Positions 45,470 through 53,967 of a DNA stretch of 64,000 bases are shown one piece after another. The notes under the pieces are model-generated. The model was not told the origin of the DNA and searched no databases. It saw only the letters and a list, made by a program, of their open reading frames with translations. The position numbers were made by a program, and so were the translations under genes. The DNA is from Dyella_A sp051962475 (lineage in GTDB: Bacteria; Pseudomonadota; Gammaproteobacteria; Xanthomonadales; Rhodanobacteraceae): positions 81,776 to 145,775 of the forward strand of contig NZ_JBQCCF010000034.1 in NCBI RefSeq assembly GCF_051962475.1, read 5' to 3'. The stretch's first letter is position 1. Each line of letters opens with the position of its first letter.

Positions 45470-46221
45470 GCGCCGTCTCCCGTGTGCGTGGCGGCGGCCG
45501 TGGCATCCAGCACGCCGCATTGCAGGGGCGGCTGTACCGAACCGGCCGGCTGCGCGTGCATGTCGGCCGGCAGTTCGCGGCTGGCCAACCAGGCGGACAC
45601 GGCAGTGATGTCGGCCGGCGTGAGCCGGTTGGCGACGGTCGCCATGCAGTCGGGAGCGGCCGCGGCGCGCGTGCCGGTGCGCCAGGAGCCGAGCTGGGAG
45701 CTGACGTAGTCGTAGGGCAGGCCGACCAGTCCGGGCGTCGAGGGCTCCACGCCAGTGAGCTGGCTGCCGTGGCAGGCGGCGCAGGCGGGGATCTTCCGCT
45801 CCGGATCGCCGTGCACGGTCAGCGCCTCACCGCGGGCGAGCAGCGCATCGGACACTTTCGGCGCGGGCGAGCGGGCGTAGGGGACCTGCTGCGCGGCGAA
45901 GTACTCGGCGATCTCGTGCATGTAGGCGTCGCTGAGCGGGCGCGCGGTGTATTCCATCGGCCCGTACTTGCGCAGCCCCTGCTGGAAATAGCGCAGCTGG
46001 CGCGCCAGGTAATCGGCCGGCTTGCCGGCCAGGCGCGGGAAGAAGCCACTGTCCGGGGTGCCTTCGCCGTGCTCGCCGTGACAGGCGGTGCACGAGGCGA
46101 TGCGCTGGGCCAGCGTATCGGGCACGGTGCGCGGTGCCGCATCGTCGGCATGCGCGGCAGCAGCCAGGAGTGACGCCAGAAGCAGCGCCGCCCAGTGTCG
46201 GGGAGATGAGGGGATGATCAT
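45466..46221 (-). CDS. Periplasmic diheme cytochrome c (c4-like)
   Basis: A 251-residue precursor with a signal peptide (HWAALLLASLLAAAAHADDA) and two heme c sites, CTACH at 44-48 and CAACH at 147-151. Axial Met candidates lie in the GPMEYTARPLSDAYMHEIAE region. Two similar domains in tandem are the c4 design, a soluble or loosely bound electron carrier. It is the first gene of an operon with the triheme cytochrome. The start at 46221 follows a -10-like TATACT by only seven bases. Confidence 0.9.
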   Translation of the reverse strand: MIIPSSPRHWAALLLASLLAAAAHADDAAPRTVPDTLAQRIASCTACHGEHGEGTPDSGFFPRLAGKPADYLARQLRYFQQGLRKYGPMEYTARPLSDAYMHEIAEYFAAQQVPYARSPAPKVSDALLARGEALTVHGDPERKIPACAACHGSQLTGVEPSTPGLVGLPYDYVSSQLGSWRTGTRAAAAPDCMATVANRLTPADITAVSAWLASRELPADMHAQPAGSVQPPLQCGVLDATAAATHTGDGA

Positions 46222-46555
46222 CTGCCAAGTATAGGCGCCCGCGGTATCGGGCCCGATGCGCTGCCGGCGGCGGCGGGCCGATCGCGACAACCTGTCGCAA
46301 CGGATGTGGATCACGGCGAGGGCGCCTGGCGTCGCGTCTGCCCTAGCTGCCCGCGAGTTCGGCGGGTGCAGGTAGACAGGCCCGAACGCGGCGCAGTCGG
46401 CGGTGACTTGAACGTAACATCGCCCATCCGATCGCCTTGCCGAAGGCCGAGCGTCAAGCCCGCCCGGCACCGCCGCCAGGGCGCCCGCGAACCGTCAGCG
46501 CGATGCCCGCTGCGCGCCGTACCCTGGCGGTTCACCCATCGAAGGAATACACCGC
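46222..46555. other. Divergent intergenic region between cytochrome operon and B3 lactamase gene
   Basis: The 334-bp gap should hold promoters for both directions. On the minus strand TATACT lies at 46228-46233, with a poor -35. A six-base inverted repeat (GCGACA, ACC, TGTCGC at 46284-46298) may be an operator. No clear promoter is seen for the plus-strand gene. No coding frame looks real. Confidence 0.4.
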
Positions 46556-47449
46556 ATGCGTCGTTACCGCCGGCTCATCCTTGCCACTTGCCTAGCCCTC
46601 GCCGGCGGTAGCGCCAGCGCCGCCGCTTCACCGGGGGCGGCCCTGCGTGCCACCTGGAGCCAGCCCCAGGCGCCGGAGCGGATCTACGGCAACACCTGGT
46701 ACGTGGGCAGCCATGGCCTGAGCGCGATCCTTATCACCTCGCCGCAAGGCCATGTGCTTATCGATGCGACGCTGCCGGAAAACGCGCCGATGATCGAGGC
46801 GAATATCCGAAAGCTCGGTTTCCACGTGCGCGACATCAAGCGGATCGTGCTGACGCACGCCCATGGCGACCATGCCGGCGCGATCGCCGCGCTGGCACGC
46901 GACAGCGGCGCGCAGGTGCTGGCCCGTGCGGCACAGGCCCGGGCACTGACCGCCGGCGGCGACGACATCGACGATCCCCAGCATGGCGACGCCCCGCTGT
47001 TCCCGGCGGTGCGGCACGTGCGCGTGATCGGCGACAACGAGACGGTGCACCTCGGCTCGCTAACGATCCAGCCGCACCCCACGCCCGGCCACACGCCCGG
47101 CAGCACCAGCTGGACCTGGACTTCGTGCGAGGGCACGCAATGCCGCGCGATGGTCTACGCCGACAGTCTCACCCTGCTGGCGGCCGGCAGCTACCGCTTC
47201 ACCGATCCGGCCCATCCCGAGCGCCTGGGCGACTTCCGCCGTGCCCTGGCGATGCTCGCCGCCCTGCCCTGCGACATCCTGATGACGCCGCATCCGGAGG
47301 CCAGCGACCTGCTAAAACGCCTGGCTGCACGCGACGCCGGGGACCGCGACGCCTTGCGCGATCCGCACGCATGCAAGGCGTATGCGCAGCTCGGCGAGGA
47401 GTCCATGCGACAGCGCATCATAGAGGAAAAACGCGCGCCGTCGCGGTAA
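46556..47449 (+). CDS. Subclass B3 metallo-beta-lactamase
   Basis: A 297-residue precursor with a signal peptide (LILATCLALAGGSASAAAS). All six zinc ligands of B3 enzymes are present: His101, His103, Asp105 and His106 in THAHGDHAG, His179 in PGHTPGST and His246 in MTPHPEAS. Cys239 and Cys273 are 34 residues apart, like the disulfide of the L1 enzyme. The segment TPGSTSWTWTS closely resembles L1. B3 enzymes hydrolyse penicillins, cephalosporins and carbapenems. GAAGGA precedes the ATG. Whether it gives clinical-level resistance cannot be told from sequence. It converges on the DAHP synthase gene with a nine-base gap. Confidence 0.92.
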   Translation: MRRYRRLILATCLALAGGSASAAASPGAALRATWSQPQAPERIYGNTWYVGSHGLSAILITSPQGHVLIDATLPENAPMIEANIRKLGFHVRDIKRIVLTHAHGDHAGAIAALARDSGAQVLARAAQARALTAGGDDIDDPQHGDAPLFPAVRHVRVIGDNETVHLGSLTIQPHPTPGHTPGSTSWTWTSCEGTQCRAMVYADSLTLLAAGSYRFTDPAHPERLGDFRRALAMLAALPCDILMTPHPEASDLLKRLAARDAGDRDALRDPHACKAYAQLGEESMRQRIIEEKRAPSR

Positions 47450-47458
47450 GGCGGTCGC

Positions 47459-48832
47459 TCAGGCCATGCCGCCGGACTTGCGCACGATCAGCATCGCCAG
47501 CTCCAGCGACTGCTCGTAGTTGAGTCGCGGGTCGACGGTGGATTTGTAGGCGCGATCGAGGTCGAGTTCGACCAGATCGCGCGCGCCGCCGAGGCATTCG
47601 GTGACGTCTTCGCCGGTGAGTTCCAGGTGCACGCCGCCCAGCCGCGTGCCGGCCGCGGCGTGGATGTCGAACGCCTGGTCCAGCTCGCCGCGGATGTTGT
47701 CGAAGCGCCGCGTCTTGTAGCCGTTGGAGGTGCTCTCAGTATTGCCGTGCATGGGGTCGGCGACCCACAGCACGCGGCGCCCCTCGCGCTTCACCGCCTG
47801 CAGCAGCGGCGGCAGCTTGTCGGCGATGGCCGCGTTGCCCATGCGGTGGATCAGCGTGAGTCGGCCGGGTTCGTCATCCGGATTGAGCGCATCCATCAGC
47901 GGCAGCAGTTGTTCGGGCGTCACCGACGGGCCGATCTTCACCGCCACCGGATTGCGGATGCCGCGGAAGTACTCCACATGGGCGCCGTCGAGCGCGGCGG
48001 TGCGCATGCCGATCCACGGAAAGTGCGTAGACAGGTTGAACCAGCCGGGGTGGCGCGGCACCTGGCGGGTGAGCGCCTGTTCGTAGTGCAGCAGCAGCGC
48101 TTCGTGCGAGGTGAAGAAATCCACCCGCGAGAACCCGGTGATCGGGCCGGCCAGGGTTTCCATGAAGCGCAGCGAGTCGCCGATCGAGGCGACCATCTGC
48201 CGGTACTCCGCCGCCATGGGCGAATGCTCGACCCAGGCGAGATCCCAATACTCCGGATGATGCAGGTCGGCGAAGCCACCATCGATCAGTGCGCGCACGA
48301 AGTTCATCGTCAGCGCCGAATGCGCATGCGCCTGGATCAGCCGCTGCGGATCGGCACGTCGCGCCTCGGGCGTGAACGCCGGCGCGTTGACCACGTCGCC
48401 GCGAAAACTGGGCAGGGTAACGCCGTCGCGCGTCTCGGTATCGGCCGAACGCGGCTTGGCGTACTGGCCGGCGAACCGGCCCACGCGGAGCACCGGCTTC
48501 TTCAGCCCGTGCACCATCACCAGGCTCATCTGCAGCAGCACCTTGAGCCGATTGGAGATGATCGGGCTGGTGCAGTCGGCGAAGCTCTCGGCGCAATCGC
48601 CACCCTGCAAGAGGAAACGCTGGCCATCCTGCGCCTCGGCGAGCGCCTGTTTCAGCGCGAGCACCTCCCACGAGGTGACCAGCGGCGGCAAGGCGGCAAG
48701 CTGCGCCGTCGCCGAGGCGAGTTCGTCGGCGTCGTCGTATGTAGGCTGCTGCAGGGCGATCCGCTGCTGCCACGACGACGGCGACCAGTCGCCGACCGCA
48801 GGCGGCGTCATCGCGTGTGGGTGCGTCGACAT
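47459..48832 (-). CDS. aroG: Class II 3-deoxy-7-phosphoheptulonate synthase
   Basis: First step of the shikimate pathway: condenses phosphoenolpyruvate and erythrose 4-phosphate. The 457-residue protein is of the plant-like class II type, unrelated in sequence to E. coli AroF/G/H. FLLQGGDCAESF holds the metal-binding Cys80. Other marks are GRFAGQYAKPRS, GMRTAALDGAHVEYFRGIRN, WVADPMHGNT and GGVHLELTGEDVTECLGG. It follows dsbB after one base, with GGAG inside the end of dsbB, so the two are translationally linked. The symbol is used loosely for class II enzymes. Confidence 0.96.
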   Translation of the reverse strand: MSTHPHAMTPPAVGDWSPSSWQQRIALQQPTYDDADELASATAQLAALPPLVTSWEVLALKQALAEAQDGQRFLLQGGDCAESFADCTSPIISNRLKVLLQMSLVMVHGLKKPVLRVGRFAGQYAKPRSADTETRDGVTLPSFRGDVVNAPAFTPEARRADPQRLIQAHAHSALTMNFVRALIDGGFADLHHPEYWDLAWVEHSPMAAEYRQMVASIGDSLRFMETLAGPITGFSRVDFFTSHEALLLHYEQALTRQVPRHPGWFNLSTHFPWIGMRTAALDGAHVEYFRGIRNPVAVKIGPSVTPEQLLPLMDALNPDDEPGRLTLIHRMGNAAIADKLPPLLQAVKREGRRVLWVADPMHGNTESTSNGYKTRRFDNIRGELDQAFDIHAAAGTRLGGVHLELTGEDVTECLGGARDLVELDLDRAYKSTVDPRLNYEQSLELAMLIVRKSGGMA

Positions 48833-48833
48833 A

Positions 48834-49331
48834 TCAGGCGCTCCGCCGACGCGTCGCCACGACCGCCCACACCGCCAGCAGCACGAACCACAGCAGCGTC
48901 CACGCCGGCATCGGCAGTCCCAGCACCGGCTGCACCTTGGCGCACTCGCCCGAACCGGTGAAGACGAGCTTCAGCACCTTCGCAAAGGGGAACGTGTCGA
49001 GCATGTAACTCAGGTCGCCGCCACACAGCGGCACCTGATCGGCGGGCAGCGACTGGATCCACAGATGACGCCCGGCCACGGCGATACCGAACAGCGCACC
49101 CAGCAACACGCCGCCGGTATAGACCCAGCGACCACGACCGCGCGGCGCGTGAATCGCCGCAAGCAGGAAGAACACCCCCATCACCATGAAGCCGATGCGC
49201 TGAAAGATGCACAGGGGGCACGGGATCATCGCCAGCACGTGCTCGGCGTAGAGCGCGTAGCCGAGCAGGCCCGCGCAGATCAGGAAGCCGGCGATGGCGA
49301 CGGAACGGTAGGACCAGGCAAGTGGATTCAT
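48834..49331 (-). CDS. dsbB: Disulfide bond formation protein B
   Basis: Inner-membrane oxidase that re-oxidises DsbA and passes electrons to quinone. The 165-residue protein has four hydrophobic helices. The first redox pair is in IPCPLCIFQR and the second pair is the Cys of QVPLCGGD plus the Cys of GECAKVQP, as in the family. MNPLAWSYRS at 49331 aligns with the family start; an ATG ten codons upstream has a partial AGG ribosome binding site and cannot be excluded. It lies just after the S10-spc-alpha superoperon terminator. Confidence 0.95.
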   Translation of the reverse strand: MNPLAWSYRSVAIAGFLICAGLLGYALYAEHVLAMIPCPLCIFQRIGFMVMGVFFLLAAIHAPRGRGRWVYTGGVLLGALFGIAVAGRHLWIQSLPADQVPLCGGDLSYMLDTFPFAKVLKLVFTGSGECAKVQPVLGLPMPAWTLLWFVLLAVWAVVATRRRSA

Positions 49332-49410
49332 GACATCGTGGTGCAGTGCGGTAGCCGACATTAACCTGTCGCCGAACGCCTGTCAGCCTGGGGCGACATC
49401 CGAAACGCGA

Positions 49411-49449
49411 CAAAAGAAAAGCCCCGGCGGGTCAACCAGCCGGGGCTTT
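49411..49449 (-). terminator. Rho-independent terminator at the end of the ribosomal superoperon
   Basis: AAAGCCCCGGC and GCCGGGGCTTT flank a ten-base loop and are followed on the minus strand by TTCTTTTG. It lies 34 bases after the rplQ stop. Confidence 0.93.
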
Positions 49450-49483
49450 GTTGTCTGGACGCTCAAGCATCCCGATCCAAGGC

Positions 49484-49870
49484 TTACTCGGCGTCGACGG
49501 CCTCGACAGCCTGCGGGCGATCGACCAGCTCGACGTACGCCATCGGCGCGTTGTCGCCCGGGCGGAAGCCGCACTTGAGGATGCGCAGGTAGCCGCCGGG
49601 ACGCTCGCGGTAACGCGGGCCGATCTCGACGAACAGCTTGCCCACAGCCTGCTTGTCGCGCAGACGCGAGAAGGCGAGGCGGCGGTTGGCGACGCCGTCG
49701 GTCTTGGCGAGCGTGATCAGCGGCTCGGCCACGCGACGCAGTTCCTTCGCCTTGGGCAGGGTGGTACGGATGAGCTCGTGCTTGATCAGCGACGAGGCCA
49801 TGTTGCGGAACATCGCTTCGCGATGGCTGCTGGTGCGGTTGAGCTTGCGGCCGCTCTTCATATGACGCAT
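49484..49870 (-). CDS. rplQ: 50S ribosomal protein L17
   Basis: Large-subunit protein near the exit tunnel. The 128 residues (MRHMKSGRKLNRTSSHREAM) match E. coli L17 in length and sequence. Last gene of the alpha operon, but separated from rpoA by 218 bases with a hairpin terminator between them, which is unusual. Confidence 0.98.
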   Translation of the reverse strand: MRHMKSGRKLNRTSSHREAMFRNMASSLIKHELIRTTLPKAKELRRVAEPLITLAKTDGVANRRLAFSRLRDKQAVGKLFVEIGPRYRERPGGYLRILKCGFRPGDNAPMAYVELVDRPQAVEAVDAE

Positions 49871-50050
49871 GGCGAAAATCTCTTGTGTTGTTATGAGAGG
49901 CCGGCACGATGGCTGGCGTCCCGCGGTTGCCCGCTATGAGTGATGACGGATCAGGTGCTGCGATCGCCGCCAGGCCGGACCTGGGGCATGCGGCCAAGGG
50001 CCGCGAACGTTGCCGGAACCGTGTCGGCCGCAGCTGGCCCACACTCGGCA

Positions 50051-50080
50051 AAATGCCGCGGTCGCATGGCGACCGCGGCA
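50051..50080 (-). terminator. Hairpin terminator between rpoA and rplQ
   Basis: TGCCGCGGTCGC and GCGACCGCGGCA form a perfect 12-bp stem with a three-base loop, eight bases after the rpoA stop. TTTTGCC follows on the minus strand. The T-run is short, so it may only attenuate. Confidence 0.75.
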
Positions 50081-50088
50081 CAGATACA

Positions 50089-51087
50089 TCAACCCAGCTG
50101 CATGCCGTGCGAAAGGCCCGGCGGCGGCCAGTTCTCAAGCTTCATGCCGAGCGCCAGACCGCGGCCACCCAACACGTCCTTGATCTCGGTCAGCGACTTC
50201 TTGCCGAGGTTCGGGGTCTTCAGGAGCTCCACCTCGGTCTTCTGCACCAGATCGCCGATGTAGTAGATGCTCTCGGCCTTCAGGCAGTTCGCCGAACGCA
50301 CGGTGAGCTCCAGATCGTCGATCGGACGCAGCAGCAGCGGATCGAAACCGCTCTTCTCAGCCGTATCGGTGGCGCTCTCGCGACGCGAGAAGTCACCGAA
50401 CACGGACAGCTGGTCGTTGAGGATCTCGGCGGCCTTGCGAACCGCGTCTTCCGCACCGATGGTGCCGTTGGTCTCGATGTCGAGCACGAGCTTGTCGAGG
50501 TTGGTGCGCTGCTCGACGCGAGCAGCGTCCACTTCGTAGGCCACGCGCAGCACCGGCGCGAACGACGCGTCCAGCTGCAGGCGACCGATCGGACGGGTCT
50601 CTTCATCCGGATGCTGGCGCGTGCTGGCCGGCTGGTAGCCGACGCCACGACGCACCTTCAGACGCATGTTGAGCTCGATGTCCTTGGTGAGATGGCAGAT
50701 CACGTGCTCGGGATTGATGATCTCGACCGTGTGGTCCACCGTGATGTCGCCCGCCGTGACCACGCCCTTGCCCTTCTTGGACAAGGTCAGCGTGACCTCG
50801 TCGCCCGAGTGCTGGCGGATCGCGACGTCCTTGAGGTTCAGCAGGACTTCGATCACGTCCTCCTGCAGGCCCTCAAGCGTGGTGTACTCGTGGAGCACGC
50901 CATCGATCTCGACCTCGACAATGGCACTGCCGGGAATCGAGGAGAGCAGCACGCGGCGCAGCGCGTTGCCCAGGGTGTGGCCAAAGCCACGCTCGAGCGG
51001 CTCGACCACCACCTTGGCGCGGTTGGCTGCGAGCTGTTCGACGCTGAGGCCGCGAGGCCGCAGCACGCTAGTTGACGAAACTGCCAT
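50089..51087 (-). CDS. rpoA: RNA polymerase subunit alpha
   Basis: Assembles the polymerase and contacts UP elements and activators. The 332 residues cover the N-terminal dimerisation domain (VVEPLERGFGHTLGNALRRV) and the C-terminal domain (LELTVRSANCLKAESIYYIG), with the DNA-contact region near KTPNLGKKSLTEIKDVLGGR. It follows rpsD after 16 bases, the standard alpha operon order. Confidence 0.98.
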   Translation of the reverse strand: MAVSSTSVLRPRGLSVEQLAANRAKVVVEPLERGFGHTLGNALRRVLLSSIPGSAIVEVEIDGVLHEYTTLEGLQEDVIEVLLNLKDVAIRQHSGDEVTLTLSKKGKGVVTAGDITVDHTVEIINPEHVICHLTKDIELNMRLKVRRGVGYQPASTRQHPDEETRPIGRLQLDASFAPVLRVAYEVDAARVEQRTNLDKLVLDIETNGTIGAEDAVRKAAEILNDQLSVFGDFSRRESATDTAEKSGFDPLLLRPIDDLELTVRSANCLKAESIYYIGDLVQKTEVELLKTPNLGKKSLTEIKDVLGGRGLALGMKLENWPPPGLSHGMQLG

Positions 51088-51103
51088 GCAGAGCTCCGGT
51101 TGA

Positions 51104-51730
51104 TTACTTCGAGTAAAGCTCGACGATCAGCGCTTCGTTGATGTCGGACGGCAGATCACCGCGATCCGGCACCGACTTGAACGTGCCGGCGAACTTCTTG
51201 GCATCCACTTCCACCCACTGCGGGCGAAGGTCCATGGTGTCGAACACGGTCGCCGCTTCCTGCACGCGCAGCTGGTTGCGCGCGCGCTCGGTCAGGGCGA
51301 TCACGTCACCGGGACGGACCTGGTAGGAAGGGATGTTCACTTTCTTGTCGTTCACCAGGATTGCCTTGTGGGCAACCAGCTGGCGGGCCTGGGCGCGGGT
51401 CACCGCAAAACCCATGCGATAGACGACGTTGTCCAGACGGCTTTCGAGCAGGCGCAGCAGGTTCTCACCGGTGTTGCCCTTCAGGGTCGACGCCTTGGTG
51501 TAGTAGTTGCTGAACTGACGCTCGAGCACGCCGTAGATGCGCTTGACCTTCTGCTTCTCGCGCAGCTGGACGGCATAGTCGGACATGCGCATGCGCTTGT
51601 TGGCGCCATGCTGGCCGGGCTTGTTCTCCAGCTTGCACTTGGAGTCCAGCGCGCGGGCCGGGCTCTTCAGGCTGAGGTCCGAACCCTCACGACGGGCGAG
51701 CTTGCAGGTAGCTCCACGATAACGGGCCAT
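51104..51730 (-). CDS. rpsD: 30S ribosomal protein S4
   Basis: Primary 16S rRNA binder and, in E. coli, translational repressor of the alpha operon. The 208-residue protein starts MARYRGATCKLARREGSDLS and has the S4 RNA-binding domain ESRLDNVVYRMGFAVTRAQA. The N-terminus has only two Cys (9 and 32), so it is the zinc-free form. Confidence 0.98.
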   Translation of the reverse strand: MARYRGATCKLARREGSDLSLKSPARALDSKCKLENKPGQHGANKRMRMSDYAVQLREKQKVKRIYGVLERQFSNYYTKASTLKGNTGENLLRLLESRLDNVVYRMGFAVTRAQARQLVAHKAILVNDKKVNIPSYQVRPGDVIALTERARNQLRVQEAATVFDTMDLRPQWVEVDAKKFAGTFKSVPDRGDLPSDINEALIVELYSK

Positions 51731-51741
51731 GGGTATGCTCC

Positions 51742-52128
51742 TTAGACTCGACGCTTCTTGGGGGGACGGCAGCCGTTGTGCGGAATCGGCGTGACGTCGA
51801 TGATGTTCAGCACCTTGTAGCCGAGCGCGTTCAGCGAACGCACCGCCGACTCACGGCCCGGGCCCGGGCCCTTGATGCGCACTTCGACGGTCTTCACGCC
51901 GTAGTCGCCAGCGGCGCGACCGGCCTTCTCGGCGGCGACCTGGGCGGCAAACGGGGTCGACTTGCGCGAACCGCGGAAACCGGCGCCGCCAGCGGTCGCC
52001 CAGGACAACGCGTTGCCCTGGCGATCGGTGATGGTGACGATGGTGTTGTTGAAGGAGGCCTGCACGTGAGCCACGGCATCCGTGACAACGCGCTTGATCT
52101 TCTTCTTGGTCTTGACAGGCTTGGCCAT
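51742..52128 (-). CDS. rpsK: 30S ribosomal protein S11
   Basis: Forms the platform near the mRNA exit. The 128 residues include VAHVQASFNNTIVTITDRQG and the C-terminal PIPHNGCRPPKKRRV, both typical. Between rpsM and rpsD as usual. Confidence 0.98.
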   Translation of the reverse strand: MAKPVKTKKKIKRVVTDAVAHVQASFNNTIVTITDRQGNALSWATAGGAGFRGSRKSTPFAAQVAAEKAGRAAGDYGVKTVEVRIKGPGPGRESAVRSLNALGYKVLNIIDVTPIPHNGCRPPKKRRV

Positions 52129-52140
52129 AATTCGAATCCG

Positions 52141-52497
52141 TTACTTCTTGATCGCGCGACGCGGACCCTTGCGGGTGCGGGCGTTGGTACGCGTGCGCTG
52201 ACCGCGCACCGGCAGGCCACGACGGTGGCGAAGACCGCGGTAGCAACCCAGATCCATCAGACGCTTGATGGCGATACCCACCTCGCGACGCAGATCGCCT
52301 TCGACAACGTACTTGGCGATTTCGTGGCGGAGCTTCTCCACCTCACCCTCGCTGAGGGACTTGATCGGCGTGGTCGGAACCACTCCGGCGTCCGCGCAGA
52401 CCTTCTTGGACCGGCTGCGGCCGATGCCGTAGATGCTCTGCAGGCCGACCCAGACGTGTTTCTGGACCGGCAAATTGACACCCGCGATGCGCGCCAT
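52141..52497 (-). CDS. rpsM: 30S ribosomal protein S13
   Basis: Head protein that contacts the P-site tRNA and L5. The 118 residues start MARIAGVNLPVQKHVWVGLQ and end in the basic tail RTRTNARTRKGPRRAIKK. First gene of the alpha operon. The rpmJ gene, found just upstream in E. coli, is absent. Confidence 0.98.
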   Translation of the reverse strand: MARIAGVNLPVQKHVWVGLQSIYGIGRSRSKKVCADAGVVPTTPIKSLSEGEVEKLRHEIAKYVVEGDLRREVGIAIKRLMDLGCYRGLRHRRGLPVRGQRTRTNARTRKGPRRAIKK

Positions 52498-52539
52498 GAT
52501 GTTCTTTCTCCGATGCGTTTCGTGCGCGGTAAACGCGCA

Positions 52540-52568
52540 ATTTTAACCTGAATTAACTTCACTGGAAA
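52540..52568 (-). promoter_or_regulatory. Candidate alpha operon promoter before rpsM
   Basis: On the minus strand TTTCCA (52568-52563), a 17-base spacer and TAAAAT (52545-52540). It lies in the 134-base gap between secY and rpsM and would drive rpsM-rpsK-rpsD-rpoA. Confidence 0.6.
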
Positions 52569-52631
52569 GCCCTGCGGCACCCGCCGCCCGCTTCCCCACG
52601 ATCCAGCCCAGCTCCTACGCCCCAGCAGCCA

Positions 52632-53963
52632 TCAGTTGCGGCGGAGATTGGCCTTCTTGAGCAAACCTTCGTATTGGTGGCTGACCAGATGGGCCTGCAC
52701 CTGCGAGGTGAAGTCCATCACCACCACCACCACGATCAGCAGCGAGGTACCGCCGAAGTAGAAGGGCACGTTCCACGACTTCTGCATGAACGTCGGCACC
52801 AGACACACCAGCACCAGGTAAAGAGCGCCCACGCCGGTCAGGCGGGTCATCACCGAATCGATATAGCTGGCGGTCGCCTTGCCTGGGCGAATGCCCGGAA
52901 TCAGCGCGCCGGAGCGCTTGAGGTTGTCCGCCGTCTCCTGCGAGTTGAAAACGATCGCGGTGTAGAAGAACGCAAACGTAATCACCAACACGGCAAAGAT
53001 CACATCATGCAGCGGCTCACCCTGAGTCAGCGCCTGGGTCAACGACTGCAGCCAGCGCGACTGGTGGCCCGTACCGAACCAGCTCAGCGCGGTTGCCGGG
53101 AACAGCAGCAAACTGCTGGCGAAGATCGGCGGGATCACGCCCGACATGTTGATCTTCAGCGGCAGGTGCGAGCTCTGGTTCATGTAGGCCTGCTGGCCGC
53201 CGGACTTGCGCGCGTAGTTCACAGTGATGCGCCGCTGGGCGCGCTCCATGAACACCACAAACGCCGTCGTCGCCAGCACCACCGCCACGATCAGAATCAG
53301 CTTCAGACCGCTGCCCAGTTCGCCGTTTGCCTGCATGGTGAGGGTATGCGCCACCGCACCGGGAAGCCCGGCCACGATACCGGCGAAGATCAGCAGCGAG
53401 ATGCCGTTGCCGATGCCTCGCTCGGTGATCTGCTCACCCAGCCACATCAGGAACATCGTGCCGGCCGTCAGACCGACCACCGACGCAATCACGAAACCCA
53501 TACCCGGCATGTAGACCACCGGCACGCCGCCGGCCGCCACCTGCTTCTGCAGCGCCACCGCGATACCGAAGGCCTGGAATGCCGCCAGACCCACCGTGCC
53601 GAAGCGCGTATACATGGTCATCTTGCGTCGACCAGCCTCGCCCTCTTTGCGCAGGTTCTGCAGGCTCGGGATCACCGAACCCATCATCTGCACCACGATG
53701 GAGGCCGAGATGTACGGCACCACGCCGAGTGCAAACACCGACATGCGCGAGAGCGATCCGCCGGAAAACATGTTGAACATGTTCAACAGACCACCGCCCT
53801 GCTGCTCGATGAGCCGCGTCATCGCCTCCGGATTCACCCCCGGCACGGGGATGAACGAACCGAGGCGGAAGACGATCAGCGCACCAATCACGAAGAAGAT
53901 GCGCTGACGCAGTTCCGTCAGCTTGCCGAGCGATCCGAGCTGGCTGCCCTTGGCTGCGGCCAC
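52632..53963 (-). CDS. secY: Protein translocase subunit SecY
   Basis: Channel-forming subunit of the SecYEG translocon. The 443-residue protein has ten hydrophobic helices. Signatures are LGSFIPVPGVNPEAMTRLIE, SLSRMSVFALGVVPYISASI and the C5 loop IRPGKATASYIDSVMTRLTG. Length matches E. coli SecY. It ends the spc operon, four bases after rplO. Confidence 0.98.
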   Translation of the reverse strand: MAAAKGSQLGSLGKLTELRQRIFFVIGALIVFRLGSFIPVPGVNPEAMTRLIEQQGGGLLNMFNMFSGGSLSRMSVFALGVVPYISASIVVQMMGSVIPSLQNLRKEGEAGRRKMTMYTRFGTVGLAAFQAFGIAVALQKQVAAGGVPVVYMPGMGFVIASVVGLTAGTMFLMWLGEQITERGIGNGISLLIFAGIVAGLPGAVAHTLTMQANGELGSGLKLILIVAVVLATTAFVVFMERAQRRITVNYARKSGGQQAYMNQSSHLPLKINMSGVIPPIFASSLLLFPATALSWFGTGHQSRWLQSLTQALTQGEPLHDVIFAVLVITFAFFYTAIVFNSQETADNLKRSGALIPGIRPGKATASYIDSVMTRLTGVGALYLVLVCLVPTFMQKSWNVPFYFGGTSLLIVVVVVMDFTSQVQAHLVSHQYEGLLKKANLRRN

Positions 53964-53967
53964 TGGA

